Source: Spirochaetota bacterium
GTDB lineage: Bacteria; Spirochaetota; Brachyspiria; Brachyspirales; JACRPF01
Direction of reading: 5' to 3'
DNA: 64,000 nucleotides
Assembly (NCBI GenBank): GCA_016214035.1
Contig: JACRPF010000001.1
Location: 1 to 64,000 of the forward strand
The notes under the pieces are model-generated. The model ran no database searches. It was not told the origin of the DNA and worked only from the letters and a program-made list of their open reading frames with translations. Position numbers and translations under genes: made by a program. Shown in pieces: positions 49,978 to 59,404 of this stretch (the first letter of the stretch is position 1; every line of letters starts with the position of its first letter).

Positions 49978-50136
49978 AATCCCTCCGGATGATGATAACT
50001 TCATATATAAGTATACACCGGAGAGCGGCATCTGTCTACAAAAATTCCGTGTCCGCAGCACGTAAAAAATCCGCGCACAAAAGCCCGTACACCACGGTTG
50101 CATGAATCATGCGCACGCACCTGCGCACGTACATAA

Positions 50137-50164
50137 TTGACAGTTGCCGATACCGTGATAGAAT
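50137..50164 (+). promoter_or_regulatory. Sigma70-type promoter of the STAS-like gene
   Basis: TTGACA (50137-50142), a 16-bp spacer and TAGAAT (50159-50164). Unlike the leaderless genes this one has a leader with AAGGAG before the ATG at 50202. Confidence 0.7.
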
Positions 50165-50201
50165 AGCAAATACCTTGTCAAATGCTAAGAAGGAGACAGT
50201 C

Positions 50202-50555
50202 ATGTCAGAGCGCATACGATGGGAGATACATGACGGCGTGGAAATCCTTGTTTCTGATTTTTCAAAGATCACTTCGCCGGATGACGCGCGTGCCGCGGCA
50301 AAAGAATCAGAAGAGGCGATATGCGCACGTCCGCTCGGTTCGGTGCGCAGGGTGAGCTGCGTATCGGACTCGTTTTTCACCGACGAACTTAAAAAAATCA
50401 CCGAGGAATACTCGAAGAATATACGGCCCTACACCAAAGCGGCTGCTGCGGTCGGTTTTACCGGCCTCAAAGGCATCATACTGAAAGCCATCAACCGCTC
50501 CATCAAATTCTGTGACACGCTCGATGAAGCCATTGATTGGCTTAAAAAACAATAG
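50202..50555 (+). CDS. Small STAS/SpoIIAA-like protein
   Basis: 117 residues from the ATG at 50202 (AAGGAG upstream). IRWEIHDGVEILVSDFSKITSPDDARAAAKESEEAI and VRRVSCVSDSFFTDELKKITEEYSKNIRPYTKAAAAVGFTGLKGIILKAINRSIKFCDTLDEAIDWL follow the alternating strand-helix order of the STAS/SEC14-type SpoIIAA-like proteins. Function is unknown; binding of a lipid or partner protein is possible. It stands alone, convergent with the Gfo/Idh/MocA gene at 50566. Confidence 0.6.
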   Translation: MSERIRWEIHDGVEILVSDFSKITSPDDARAAAKESEEAICARPLGSVRRVSCVSDSFFTDELKKITEEYSKNIRPYTKAAAAVGFTGLKGIILKAINRSIKFCDTLDEAIDWLKKQ

Positions 50556-50565
50556 TCTGCGCTGT

Positions 50566-51621
50566 TTACACAACCGCCTCTCTGCCCTCTGCCGCTGATC
50601 GGTAGAATGCATCGATGACTTTCTGAGAGATGATTACATTATCGATATGCGCCCGGTTCGGTTTTCCGTCGCCGCAGGAATCGATGAACGCGCGCATCTC
50701 CGCGTGAAAGTCGTTGATCTCTTTCGCGCGCGGCGTCTTTTCGAACAGGTTGCCGTTCTCCGAGCCGTACATCGTGAACCCTTTGCGGTATTCAAGCCTG
50801 AGACCGGCTTTGGTGCCGATGAAGTCGAGATACATCGACGGCTTGTCGATATTGTGCGCCCATGCCCCCTCGAAATTGATCGACGGCCCTTTGGTGCGTA
50901 TGACACCGGAAACGAATTCCTCAACATCATACACGCCCTCGTATTTCGGCGGTCCCGCCCACATGCTCGTGTACGCGTAGTCCTTCATGTTCCGCGCAAG
51001 TTCCGAATGCGCAACGCCGCTCACGCTCACCGGCTCCGGAAGTCCGAGTGCATAGAGCGCGAGATCGAGAAAGTGAATGCCCCAGTCTATCATCACGCCG
51101 CCGCCGGAATTTTTTTTCGTGGTGAACCAGCCGCCGAGTCCCGGAATGGAACGGAAACTTTTGAACGAGAACGATGCGTGATACACCTTGCCGAGTCCGC
51201 CTGAGGCGATGATATCCTTCGCCATATTCACATACGTGTTGTAGCGGTTGACGACACCGATGGCAAGCTGCTTCTTCTGTTTTTTCGCCTCAGCCTGCAT
51301 CGCTGCGGCTTCCTCAAGCGAAAGCGCGATGGGCTTTTCGCACATGACGTGCTTGCCCGCCTTGAGTGCGGCCAATGTCATCGGCGCATGCTGATCGTTT
51401 GGCAGGCATATGTTCACCGCCGTCACCGACGGGTCCGCAAACGCCGCTGCCGCATCGGTTATCGCCTTCGTCGCGCCGTATTTCGTGACGAAAGACTGTG
51501 CGCGTTCGGCGATCAGGTCAACCGCATACGCGATTTCAACACGTTCATCCTGTTTGTACGCATCCGCATGCGTATTCCCGATGGCTCCGCAGCCGATGAT
51601 AGCGATTTTTGTTTTGCTCAT
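50566..51621 (-). CDS. Gfo/Idh/MocA-family oxidoreductase
   Basis: 351 residues. KIAIIGCGAIGNTHADAYKQ (4-23) is the nucleotide loop. MCEKPIALSLEEAAA holds EKP, and GGGVMIDWGIHFLDLALYALGLPEPVSVSG provides the Asp/His pair. AAGGAAT precedes the start. It follows the DUF4838 gene on the same strand, after 76 bases, and may oxidise a sugar released by the secreted enzymes of this region. Confidence 0.92.
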   Translation of the reverse strand: MSKTKIAIIGCGAIGNTHADAYKQDERVEIAYAVDLIAERAQSFVTKYGATKAITDAAAAFADPSVTAVNICLPNDQHAPMTLAALKAGKHVMCEKPIALSLEEAAAMQAEAKKQKKQLAIGVVNRYNTYVNMAKDIIASGGLGKVYHASFSFKSFRSIPGLGGWFTTKKNSGGGVMIDWGIHFLDLALYALGLPEPVSVSGVAHSELARNMKDYAYTSMWAGPPKYEGVYDVEEFVSGVIRTKGPSINFEGAWAHNIDKPSMYLDFIGTKAGLRLEYRKGFTMYGSENGNLFEKTPRAKEINDFHAEMRAFIDSCGDGKPNRAHIDNVIISQKVIDAFYRSAAEGREAVV

Positions 51622-51697
51622 AGTAATTCCTTTTTATAATATTTTTTTCAAATTCAGTTCCGTAAAAATACGCGGGTGTCTCCCGAATACCCGTCGC

Positions 51698-54600
51698 TTA
51701 TTCCATCATAATCGACGCACCTGAGATCATGAACCACTTTGCGCCCGCTGCATCGGGGCTTGCCGCGGCGCTGATCGATACGCTGTTCAGGCCGGTTTTC
51801 AGCGCAGCCGAGGGAATGGGAAATGTAAGCATCGTCCAGTCGCGTTCGGCCGCCGTGTTTTCGCCGTTGAACACAACAACACCGTTCATGGAAATACGTA
51901 TCTTCGCCGCGCCCGGCTTGTCATCGTCAAGCGCGCTCAGGACAAGCGATGCCCGCGCGGGAATAACATGCAGCGAGAACCGCGCATGCATTTCACTCTT
52001 TCCATGCTTTTTCGGGTCCACCCAGACGGCAACGCGTTCAGGACACTGATACGAATACGAAGAAGGGCCTATGCCGCCTTTGAATGCCGTAAGCCTGAGC
52101 ATAATACCGCCCGGTGTATTCGACTGATGCAGTGCGGTCACGACATCCAGAATGTTTGCGGTGACCGGTGAATAGAGAAGCGCTGGAATAAGCGGTTCGG
52201 CATACCACGGGGAAACCGTTGTCGGTATGCCGAACGTTTTTTCAAACCATATCCTTCCGTCCTCACGGCGATTGAATGTCTGTATCGATCGAGCCTTGCA
52301 GATATCGTACAGATCCCGTAATTTCCAGAGCACATCCGGATCCGGCTGACCATCCGTGCCTATCAGATCGGTCGATGTATTGTCATTCAGGTCAGACCAG
52401 AGAATACCCGCAAATTCCTCGAACAGCACACGCTCGCTCAATACCGTATCGTTCTTAACCGCTGCTTTCGCTTTCGCAATGACCGCATACGCCTTCACGG
52501 CAAGCTCGGGCTTAACGAGTCCGCTGTTGCGCGATTCACAATGGAGATGATATCCCGCTTCACCCTCCCCCACCGAACGCTGCAGCAGATCGAAATAGGC
52601 GCGCATATCCGCGGCGGACGGTCCGTAATAGGCCTTCATGAATTCATCGATATGCTTTTCCGTATCGGTTGACGGATCCCACAGCATTTTACCGATGACA
52701 TACCGGAACAGCTGCCCGAACACCGCCGGTGTGCCGCAGAAGTTGATGCCGCGGATATTGTTCTTCGCGTAGAACTGTATCTTGTTCCTCATCGCATAGA
52801 ATGTCGGCTGTGATTCGTAATACTGATTGTATGCCCGCGGATAATCGTAGATATACATATTTCCGGGACTAACCGCAAGCCAGCCCATAAGATCCTTCAG
52901 CGCGCCTGCATTCTGCGGACAGGTAAGATCGTGCGTCTGACAGCCAGCACCGCCGGGCGTGGGATACGGACAGAACCAGAGGCGTACATTCGGTTCCGGC
53001 TTCAGTTTCACCGGAGGCGGCTGCGTTGCCGGGGTATAGGCAAGCGAGATGATCGTAACGCGCGGATATTTTTTACCGATCTCGCGCGCCATGTAATTCA
53101 CATAATCCAGAAGACGGTCGGAGACACCGAGCGAGTACCCGCCCGCCTTCCGTACCGGCACCGGGTCGATAGCCCGACAATTTTCGCAAAGACACCAGTC
53201 CGCCCCGTCGCCCTGCGTGACAACAAAGAACGTTCCGTCAGGATGCGCCTGAACCGCAGTAAGCATCCGTTCAAGCGCGATGCGCCGCACTTCGGGGTGC
53301 GAAAGACAGAGGTGCACGCCGCCCTTGAAATCCCAGTTCTTTCCGTTTGCATCCTTGGCATACCACTCGGGATGCTCCTTGCCGTATTTGTAGAACGGCA
53401 GCTGGTAATCCGAGGTGTGGTCCCAGTGCTGTTTACACTGCGGATCGAGTTTCGAAATGGCGGGCACATCCTCCACCGGCGTCTCGCCGAGTTTCGGGTC
53501 GCCCGCGCTCGACACGGAACGATATTCAAAAAACGGCTTCCGTGTTTCCGTGAACGACGGCACCGTGAGCGACGTGATCACGGGCGTTATCTCGCAGTCT
53601 TTCGCATAGAATTTGAATCCCAGCCGACCGAGCAGCGCATAGACACCGTAAAGCGTACCCAACCCGCGCGTGCCGGTCACGGCGATTGTACCGTTGCTCG
53701 AGACGATAGCATATCCGTCGGGGGAAACCGTGCCGATCATTCCGGTATCGATGAACCCCCGCTCCGCGGCGACGCTTCCCAGAACGATGGCGCCTCTGGC
53801 GTCAGTACCGTCCCCTGTGCGTATCGGAATATCCGACGCAGTCGCTTGTTTCAGGTACGCCTGCAGTTCCGCCGCTCCTTTTTTTTCATAACTGTTCGGA
53901 TTCGCGGGAATGATAATTGCCGTCAGAAGTGCGGGTGCATCCTTCGCAGCGATGTATATCGCGCCTTTATCCGTACGCTGCGGAACAACAGATATAAATG
54001 TCGTTACCGCCTGCCGCAGCAGGATGGCGCCGGACGCTGCGTTCACCCAGAACGCGCATCGTTCGCGCGGATGATTTTTATTGAAACGCGCATCGGTAAG
54101 CGATACGTTCACGCCGCTGCCGCGTATCTCAACAAGACCTAATCGCGCAGATATCCTGTAGCCGCGCGCAGCCGGCGCAAGCGTTACTTTGCCGTTGGTC
54201 TCGCCGGCTGAGGGGAACACGGCGGTTGATCCGCCCGGCATCATCTCGTATGCGCAGTCTGCCGCCAGCGCCGCGGGGAGAACGAACGCCGCGTACTCCT
54301 CTGCACCGATCTTCACCGATGCATTGACGGTATCGACGGTGAGCGACACCGTCACCCCGTTACTTCTCACCAACGCCGAATAGGTAAAAATGATCACACC
54401 GTTCGTTCCATTGAATGTCAGCCGCCTGCCGTCGCCCTCCGCGGTGATGAGCGTTTTTGCCGTACGCAGTGCGTCTTTTGCCGATACGCTGCCAAGGCCT
54501 TTACCGTATCCGGGCGCTTCCCAAAAAGAAAAATACGAGCCGTCGCTCAGGTGTTGCCCTTTATAAGAAATGATAAGTCCGTACGCCCCGGCACCGGCTT

Positions 54601-54709
54601 CGTAATCACCAACGCGCACCGTCGGCGACTCGGCAGCATATATCGATGCGGCACTCATGAGGACGCACAGCAGCATGCATATGCGTTCGCGTATTTTCCG
54701 AATTGTCAT
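51698..54709 (-). CDS. Secreted DUF4838-domain protein (alpha-glucuronidase-like fold)
   Basis: 1,003 residues with signal peptide (RERICMLLCVLMSAASIYAA). An N-terminal sandwich (about 30-230) is followed by IYIAAKDAPALLTAIIIPANPN and GTLYGVYALLGRLGFKFYAKDCE, which resembles the GH67/GH20-type domain. The DUF4838 region then reads FFVVTQGDGADWCLCENCRAID, TIISLAYTPATQPPP, VRLWFCPYPTPGG and HIDEFMKAYYGPSAADM (about 500-720). The C-terminal sandwich includes DDDKPGAAKIRISMNGVVVFNG. DUF4838 is related to alpha-glucuronidases; activity here is inferred. It starts a minus-strand pair with the Gfo/Idh/MocA gene. Confidence 0.85.
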   Translation of the reverse strand: MTIRKIRERICMLLCVLMSAASIYAAESPTVRVGDYEAGAGAYGLIISYKGQHLSDGSYFSFWEAPGYGKGLGSVSAKDALRTAKTLITAEGDGRRLTFNGTNGVIIFTYSALVRSNGVTVSLTVDTVNASVKIGAEEYAAFVLPAALAADCAYEMMPGGSTAVFPSAGETNGKVTLAPAARGYRISARLGLVEIRGSGVNVSLTDARFNKNHPRERCAFWVNAASGAILLRQAVTTFISVVPQRTDKGAIYIAAKDAPALLTAIIIPANPNSYEKKGAAELQAYLKQATASDIPIRTGDGTDARGAIVLGSVAAERGFIDTGMIGTVSPDGYAIVSSNGTIAVTGTRGLGTLYGVYALLGRLGFKFYAKDCEITPVITSLTVPSFTETRKPFFEYRSVSSAGDPKLGETPVEDVPAISKLDPQCKQHWDHTSDYQLPFYKYGKEHPEWYAKDANGKNWDFKGGVHLCLSHPEVRRIALERMLTAVQAHPDGTFFVVTQGDGADWCLCENCRAIDPVPVRKAGGYSLGVSDRLLDYVNYMAREIGKKYPRVTIISLAYTPATQPPPVKLKPEPNVRLWFCPYPTPGGAGCQTHDLTCPQNAGALKDLMGWLAVSPGNMYIYDYPRAYNQYYESQPTFYAMRNKIQFYAKNNIRGINFCGTPAVFGQLFRYVIGKMLWDPSTDTEKHIDEFMKAYYGPSAADMRAYFDLLQRSVGEGEAGYHLHCESRNSGLVKPELAVKAYAVIAKAKAAVKNDTVLSERVLFEEFAGILWSDLNDNTSTDLIGTDGQPDPDVLWKLRDLYDICKARSIQTFNRREDGRIWFEKTFGIPTTVSPWYAEPLIPALLYSPVTANILDVVTALHQSNTPGGIMLRLTAFKGGIGPSSYSYQCPERVAVWVDPKKHGKSEMHARFSLHVIPARASLVLSALDDDKPGAAKIRISMNGVVVFNGENTAAERDWTMLTFPIPSAALKTGLNSVSISAAASPDAAGAKWFMISGASIMME

Positions 54710-54731
54710 TTCCGGCCCCCGTTATAGCGAT

Positions 54732-55589
54732 CTATTTCCGAATCTTGTCCCGTAAGAACTGCACCGCTTTGGCGATATCCTTTGACGGATCAGCGCCCAC
54801 TTCCCGTTCGATGGTCAGATAACCCGTGTAGCCGATATCATCAAGCGCTTTAAGATACGCGTCCCATTGCACGCCGCCCTCGCCGAGCGGCACTTCGTTG
54901 AACAGTTTGCCGAAATCGAAACCCTCAATGCCGCCTTTGGCGAACGCGTCATACACCTGTTCCGCATCGCAGGGCGCGAGCTTAACGCCGTCCTTCGCGT
55001 GGGTGTGAACGATATACTTTGAAAGTGTCCGCACTGCTTTCACCGGATCGTCGCCGGTTACCATGACGAGATTGGCCGGATCAAGATTGACACCGATGCC
55101 TTTCGATCCTATATCGCCGAGAAACGCCCCGAGCACGTCGGCCGTTTCCGGACCCGTTTCGATGGCGAACGTGACGCCTTTCGATGCAGCATAGTGCGCA
55201 AGTGTTCCGCATGCATCGCGTAGTATGCGGTAGCGTTCAGCGTTTTTATCCTTCGGCACCACACCGATGTGCGTGGTGACCACGTTCGTACCGAGGTCCA
55301 CAGCAAGGTCGACGATGCGTTTTGACCGTTCAACTTTTGCGGTATTGTCTGCGGCTATCGCGAAACCATGGCCGCCAAGGTCACCGCAGAGCGCCGATAT
55401 CTCCAAGCCGAGCGCATGTATGAATGCGGCAAGGTCTTTACGGGCGGCGCCGTCCGTTTCGGGAGATACATCGCCCTTCACCGCATACATCTGCACGCCG
55501 TCGGCGCCGAGTTCCTTCGCGAGCCTGAGCGACTCGCGCACGGGACGCCGGAACGATTCAGTGATAATGCCGATTTTTTTCTGTTTCAT
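54732..55589 (-). CDS. Sugar phosphate isomerase/epimerase-family protein (xylose isomerase-like TIM barrel)
   Basis: 285 residues from the ATG at 55589 (TAGGAGC upstream). GIITESFRRPVRESLRLAKELGADGVQMYA opens the barrel. VVTTHIGVVPKD, FAIETGPETADVLGAFLGDIG, GVNLDPANLVMV, HTHAKDGVKLAP and YTGYLTIEREVGADP carry the Glu, Asp and His metal ligands expected of this family. These enzymes isomerise or epimerise keto sugars. The gene starts 8 bases after the Gfo/Idh/MocA-like gene, a common pairing in sugar or inositol catabolism, and the next downstream gene on the same strand is DUF4838. Confidence 0.92.
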   Translation of the reverse strand: MKQKKIGIITESFRRPVRESLRLAKELGADGVQMYAVKGDVSPETDGAARKDLAAFIHALGLEISALCGDLGGHGFAIAADNTAKVERSKRIVDLAVDLGTNVVTTHIGVVPKDKNAERYRILRDACGTLAHYAASKGVTFAIETGPETADVLGAFLGDIGSKGIGVNLDPANLVMVTGDDPVKAVRTLSKYIVHTHAKDGVKLAPCDAEQVYDAFAKGGIEGFDFGKLFNEVPLGEGGVQWDAYLKALDDIGYTGYLTIEREVGADPSKDIAKAVQFLRDKIRK

Positions 55590-55597
55590 AGTTGCTC

Positions 55598-56446
55598 CTA
55601 GTGTTCCACCGCAACCCACGTATCCGGCACGAGGATCGCTTTTTTCGCGGTGTCGATGAGCGCGATGACGGCGAGTGTCTCCTCCTCCTGCACGGGAATG
55701 GCGCGTGTTTTAAAAAAGGTCAGCATCGTCTCGATGAGTCGGACAAAAAACGCGGACTTGATTTCGCCGAACGCGATGCCTTTGTCTGTGTCGTACTGCG
55801 CCGCAAGTGAAAACTGGCCGGGCACCATGGCAGCCGTTGCGCGGGCACCGCCGTAATCGATGACGAACGACGGCGCCTCGGGCACGCCCGTCGACATCAC
55901 GCGTTGTGCGCCGGGACCGAGCAGGGATACGATCATTTCAAGCTGATGGATGATATAGATCTCGAATTTTCCGCCGCCGCGTGTCATCACCAGATGCAGG
56001 TCGTTTCGCGGTGCTTTCGCCTTAATCTCGTCAACTTCCGCTGCGTACCTGAGCGCCGAACTCGAGAACATCGGCGTCTTTCCGGCATGCGCCATCGCAA
56101 AAATGCGCTTTGCCGCCGCAAGATCATGGGCAAATGTTTTATCGACATATACCGGCTTTCCGGATGCGAGCGGCAGTCTGCAGAGCGCCTCATGCTGTTC
56201 GGGATTGTTCGGCGCCAGCACAATGAGCGCATCGGAACGCTCGATGACCTCTTCCATGGTAACGCATCTGGTGACGTTGAACTTTTTGCACCAGGCGTCG
56301 GTGGTCAATCCCGCGCCCGGCGCATCCTGCATAGCATACCCGTAGGTCACCGCAAAGCCTGATACCGCACTCTCGCGTATCCATTGCGGATAATTGTTCG
56401 CATGCCATTCATCGAGAAAATAATCGATAAATCCTATGTTCATCAT
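55598..56446 (-). CDS. Short divergent Gfo/Idh/MocA-like protein
   Basis: 282 residues, shorter than the usual 330-360. MNIGFIDYFLDEWHANNYPQWI opens without the standard GxGxxG loop. VYVDKTFAHDLAAAKRIF corresponds to the EKP region with DKT in place of EKP. IIHQLEMIVSLLG is the later helix. The altered motifs suggest changed or lost redox chemistry. AGGAGC precedes the start. It is the first gene of a minus-strand pair with the sugar isomerase and shares a divergent region, with a palindrome, with the PL22 gene. Confidence 0.8.
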   Translation of the reverse strand: MMNIGFIDYFLDEWHANNYPQWIRESAVSGFAVTYGYAMQDAPGAGLTTDAWCKKFNVTRCVTMEEVIERSDALIVLAPNNPEQHEALCRLPLASGKPVYVDKTFAHDLAAAKRIFAMAHAGKTPMFSSSALRYAAEVDEIKAKAPRNDLHLVMTRGGGKFEIYIIHQLEMIVSLLGPGAQRVMSTGVPEAPSFVIDYGGARATAAMVPGQFSLAAQYDTDKGIAFGEIKSAFFVRLIETMLTFFKTRAIPVQEEETLAVIALIDTAKKAILVPDTWVAVEH

Positions 56447-56520
56447 GTCGTGCTCCTGTTTGATACATACATAGTATAGACTGCCCTGTCCGGCGTCTAT
56501 GGTAAAAGGAACATGAATAT

Positions 56521-56536
56521 AGGTGAAAAGTCACCT
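56521..56536. promoter_or_regulatory. Perfect palindrome in the divergent region between the Gfo/Idh/MocA-like gene and PL22
   Basis: AGGTGA (56521-56526), four bases, TCACCT (56531-56536). The centre is about 70 bases upstream of the predicted PL22 start and about 62 upstream of the divergent start predicted from TATACT at 56478-56473. These are usual class I activator positions, so one dimer might serve both genes. Confidence 0.55.
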
Positions 56537-56563
56537 TTGCGCGACCCACTCCGCGTATCGCAT

Positions 56564-56591
56564 TTGACAAATTGCATTGCAGCGTTACTAT
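56564..56591 (+). promoter_or_regulatory. Sigma70-type promoter of the PL22 gene
   Basis: TTGACA (56564-56569), a 16-bp spacer and TACTAT (56586-56591). A leader of about 40 bases carries AAGGAG before the ATG at 56638. Confidence 0.65.
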
Positions 56592-56637
56592 TCCAAAGCC
56601 CGTCAGCACTATACTCTATTCACCGCAAGGAGCATCC

Positions 56638-57825
56638 ATGCCATACGGAACAATCATCTCTGAACCGCTGACACGATTCAAAGACCCGGTTACCGGACGG
56701 CAGATGATACGCGTCACCGATCTTGCCGCGCACTGCCATCATCCGTATTTTTACAGCCGCATGTTCACGCCGGACGGTAAAAAACTGATGTACACCTCAT
56801 ACCGCACCGGACGGCCGAACGCATATCTCGTGGATCTTGCAAGCGGCAGAAGCATGCAGCTCACCGATGCGAAAGCCATGGACGGCTTCATGTCTACGCT
56901 CAGCGCCGACGGCACATCGCTCTTCTACGTCGACGGGAATTCGCTCATGAGGCTCGCAATAGATTCCGGAAAAACGGAGACATTGTATACGCAGCAGCCT
57001 CCGTACGACGAACGCGCACTGTATCCGGGTTTCAGTTCTGACTACCGCTATGTACTGCTGAGCCAGATGCATCGCGACGACATCGTGAAAGGTAAAAGCG
57101 GATGGGATGCGTTCGAGCCGCAATTTCGGGCCGCCCCGCGCTGCCGGTTGCTGTATCTCGATCTGGTGCGCGGCACGGAACATGTCGTACTCGAGGAGCA
57201 ATGCTGGCTCGGTCATCCGCAGATACATCCGAAAGACCCGGGGCTGCTCATGTACTGCCATGAAGGCCCGGGACATCTCATCGATAACCGCATGTGGCTC
57301 ATCAGAAACGACGGCACGCAGCAGCGGCCGATACAAATATCCAACCGCGAGAAATTCGGTACACCGTCGAAAGAAATCGTGACGCATGAATACTTCACGC
57401 CCGACGGAACATATGCCGCCGCGGTGTATCTGCCGGGCCCCACGCCGGGGCGCATCGTGCTTGCTGCATTATCGACGGGAGACATAACCGATCTCGGCGA
57501 AGTGCACAGCTATCTGCATTTCATACATTCACCGGACATGCGGTATATCGTGGGCGATGAACGCTCATCCGCCATGAACACCGCCGCCATCTGGGTGTTT
57601 GATATGGCGACGAAGCAGGAGATGAAAATATGTCTTCACGCCTCAAGCCTGAAACCCAGAGGCGCGAGCACACAGGACGCACATCCGCATCCGTCATTCT
57701 CTCCCGACATGCGGTATATTCTTTTTTCCAGCGACCGCGAGACATCGCCCGACGGCAACTGCGCCGTATATCTTGCCGATGTGAACGACCTGAAACAGCA
57801 GCTTCAGACTATTTCGAACCGGTAA
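56638..57825 (+). CDS. Oligogalacturonide lyase-like protein (PL22 family)
   Basis: 395 residues from the ATG at 56638, no signal peptide, so probably cytoplasmic. The seven-bladed propeller is evident from repeated TPDGKKLMYTS, SADGTSLFYVD and SPDMRYILFSSDR segments. HCHHPYFYSRMFTPDG, CWLGHPQIHPKDPGLLMYCHEGPG and MWLIRNDGT match PL22 oligogalacturonide lyases, which use a metal bound by His residues to split unsaturated digalacturonate. The GH28-like protein at the window start would supply the oligomers. It overlaps the convergent outer-membrane-type gene by 17 bases. Confidence 0.85.
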   Translation: MPYGTIISEPLTRFKDPVTGRQMIRVTDLAAHCHHPYFYSRMFTPDGKKLMYTSYRTGRPNAYLVDLASGRSMQLTDAKAMDGFMSTLSADGTSLFYVDGNSLMRLAIDSGKTETLYTQQPPYDERALYPGFSSDYRYVLLSQMHRDDIVKGKSGWDAFEPQFRAAPRCRLLYLDLVRGTEHVVLEEQCWLGHPQIHPKDPGLLMYCHEGPGHLIDNRMWLIRNDGTQQRPIQISNREKFGTPSKEIVTHEYFTPDGTYAAAVYLPGPTPGRIVLAALSTGDITDLGEVHSYLHFIHSPDMRYIVGDERSSAMNTAAIWVFDMATKQEMKICLHASSLKPRGASTQDAHPHPSFSPDMRYILFSSDRETSPDGNCAVYLADVNDLKQQLQTISNR

Positions 57826-58366
57826 ATCGCCAGATTAATGCAAGACCAAGCTGCATGCTCCCGAGCATCGCCGGATTATGATAGATATCGGCGGCATACG
57901 CTGGGTTCGGCCAGAACCGGTAACCGAAATACGCCTGGCCCATGAGCTGTTCGAGGAAAAAATATCCGGCCCGCACCGTAGCCGTACCGTAGAATTGCGA
58001 TGTAGCCTGGGTAAACCGCCATCCGAAACCGCCGGAAAGATCGATGGGAACTTTTTCAACAAACCCGAACCTGCCTACCACATGCGCTTCCGCCAGCGGA
58101 AAAACCATGAATCCGGCCGATCCATTGATCCAGGGAAAACCGAGCGCGGCGGATATTCCCAGCCGGTTATATCCGCCTTCCTGCAGCGGTATGGCAAACG
58201 GCAGGAAAACGACTTCGGCGAACGGGGTGATTCCGGATACCGCTGATCCGGGCACAATGTTTATCAATCCCCGCAGACCTCCTTCAACAACGACGGGCGC
58301 ATTCTGTCCCCGCATGAATATTGCGGAACATGCGAAGATCAGGATCAGTGTGATGATGCGTTTCAT
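57809..58366 (-). CDS. Small outer-membrane-type protein
   Basis: 185 residues from the ATG at 58366 (AAGGAG upstream). Signal peptide RIITLILIFACSAIFMRGQ. The rest is rich in glycine and aromatics in alternating pattern (GISAALGFPWINGSAGFMVF, GGFGWRFTQATSQFYGTATVRAGYFF, LGLALIWRFTGSK), as in small beta-barrels. No family is recognised. It ends inside the 3' end of the PL22 gene on the other strand. Confidence 0.65.
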   Translation of the reverse strand: MKRIITLILIFACSAIFMRGQNAPVVVEGGLRGLINIVPGSAVSGITPFAEVVFLPFAIPLQEGGYNRLGISAALGFPWINGSAGFMVFPLAEAHVVGRFGFVEKVPIDLSGGFGWRFTQATSQFYGTATVRAGYFFLEQLMGQAYFGYRFWPNPAYAADIYHNPAMLGSMQLGLALIWRFTGSK

Positions 58367-58508
58367 AGCTCGACCACTCCTTGTGTGTATCCTTCGGCGG
58401 AAAACGCTCATCATGCGATGTACCTTCGATCTGCCGTTATATCAATAATAGCGTCGTATTGTCATTGCGTCAAGCTTGGCGCAGATGCATGCGACCGGAC
58501 ACCGCCGG

Positions 58509-59396
58509 TCAGCGTTTTTTCTCGAGCGGAAAGCGGAAACGGTTTATCGCGCCGGCATCGATGGCACTGCTCAGTACACGGCGCGAAAAATCCCGCGGCG
58601 TCATCCCGAGAAAGCGTCTGAACAGCCGGTTGAAATTCCCGAGGTCGTTGAAACCGGCCTGATACGCGGCATCCGAGACGGCGGCGTCTTTCACCGACAG
58701 TAGTTCACAGCATTTTTCAATGCGCACCCGGTTGAGGTACTGTATCGGCGTGATGCGCAGATGTTTTTTGAACAGCCGTATGAAGTAACGCTTGTTCATA
58801 TCCGTGGTAATCATGTCGTCCACCGATGTGATGATGTGATACTGCGATTCAATACGCTCAAGCGCGGCATAGATTGCCGGAGGCACGCCGTTAAAACGTG
58901 CAAGCACGTTCCGCTTCTCATGCACAAGCCGTTCAATGACGGACAGAAGCTCCGCCATGCGGCAGGCGAGAATACGCTCATAGCGGTGCATCTTGAATAT
59001 ATACTCGCGAAACGCGTCATTGATGAGCCGTTCGACAGCCGCTGCATGGTCGGGCGGCACGCTCACCGTATGAACACCGCTTGCGATACGTGCGCGCAGC
59101 ATCGAAACTTCTTCACGCATGCCGTGGCGGGCGAAGAATTCCTCATAGAGCGCGACACTCGTCTGATCATGGGTGTGCCCGTCGGCGAGGAATTCCTCGA
59201 TCGCGGACGGCGGGGTGAAAAGGATATCGTTGGCGGCGAACGGGTGCTGTATGCCGTCGATCGCATGATTCCCGCTGCCGCTGTGTATGAACGTCAGCTC
59301 AAGGAAATCGTGGCGGTGCGCGCGGTACGACGATATCACGCCGGTGCGCGACATCGCGAACGGCAGAATGCTTTTCCGATGCGACAGTATATGCAT
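58509..59396 (-). CDS. AraC-family transcriptional regulator
   Basis: 295 residues from the ATG at 59396. The N-terminal cupin has HRHDFLELTFIHSGSGNHAIDGIQHPFAANDILFTPPSAI. The C-terminus shows MNKRYFIRLFKKHLRITPIQYLNRVRIEKCCELL and AYQAGFNDLGNFNRLFRRFLGMTPRDF. The promoter TTGACG-16-TATACT ends 8 bases before this ATG, so translation from a leaderless message at 59396, rather than at an ATG six bases further upstream (59402) or at the frame opening (59489), is most consistent. It probably controls PL22 or the GH5-like gene. Confidence 0.9.
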   Translation of the reverse strand: MHILSHRKSILPFAMSRTGVISSYRAHRHDFLELTFIHSGSGNHAIDGIQHPFAANDILFTPPSAIEEFLADGHTHDQTSVALYEEFFARHGMREEVSMLRARIASGVHTVSVPPDHAAAVERLINDAFREYIFKMHRYERILACRMAELLSVIERLVHEKRNVLARFNGVPPAIYAALERIESQYHIITSVDDMITTDMNKRYFIRLFKKHLRITPIQYLNRVRIEKCCELLSVKDAAVSDAAYQAGFNDLGNFNRLFRRFLGMTPRDFSRRVLSSAIDAGAINRFRFPLEKKR

Positions 59397-59404
59397 ACGC
59401 ATGC

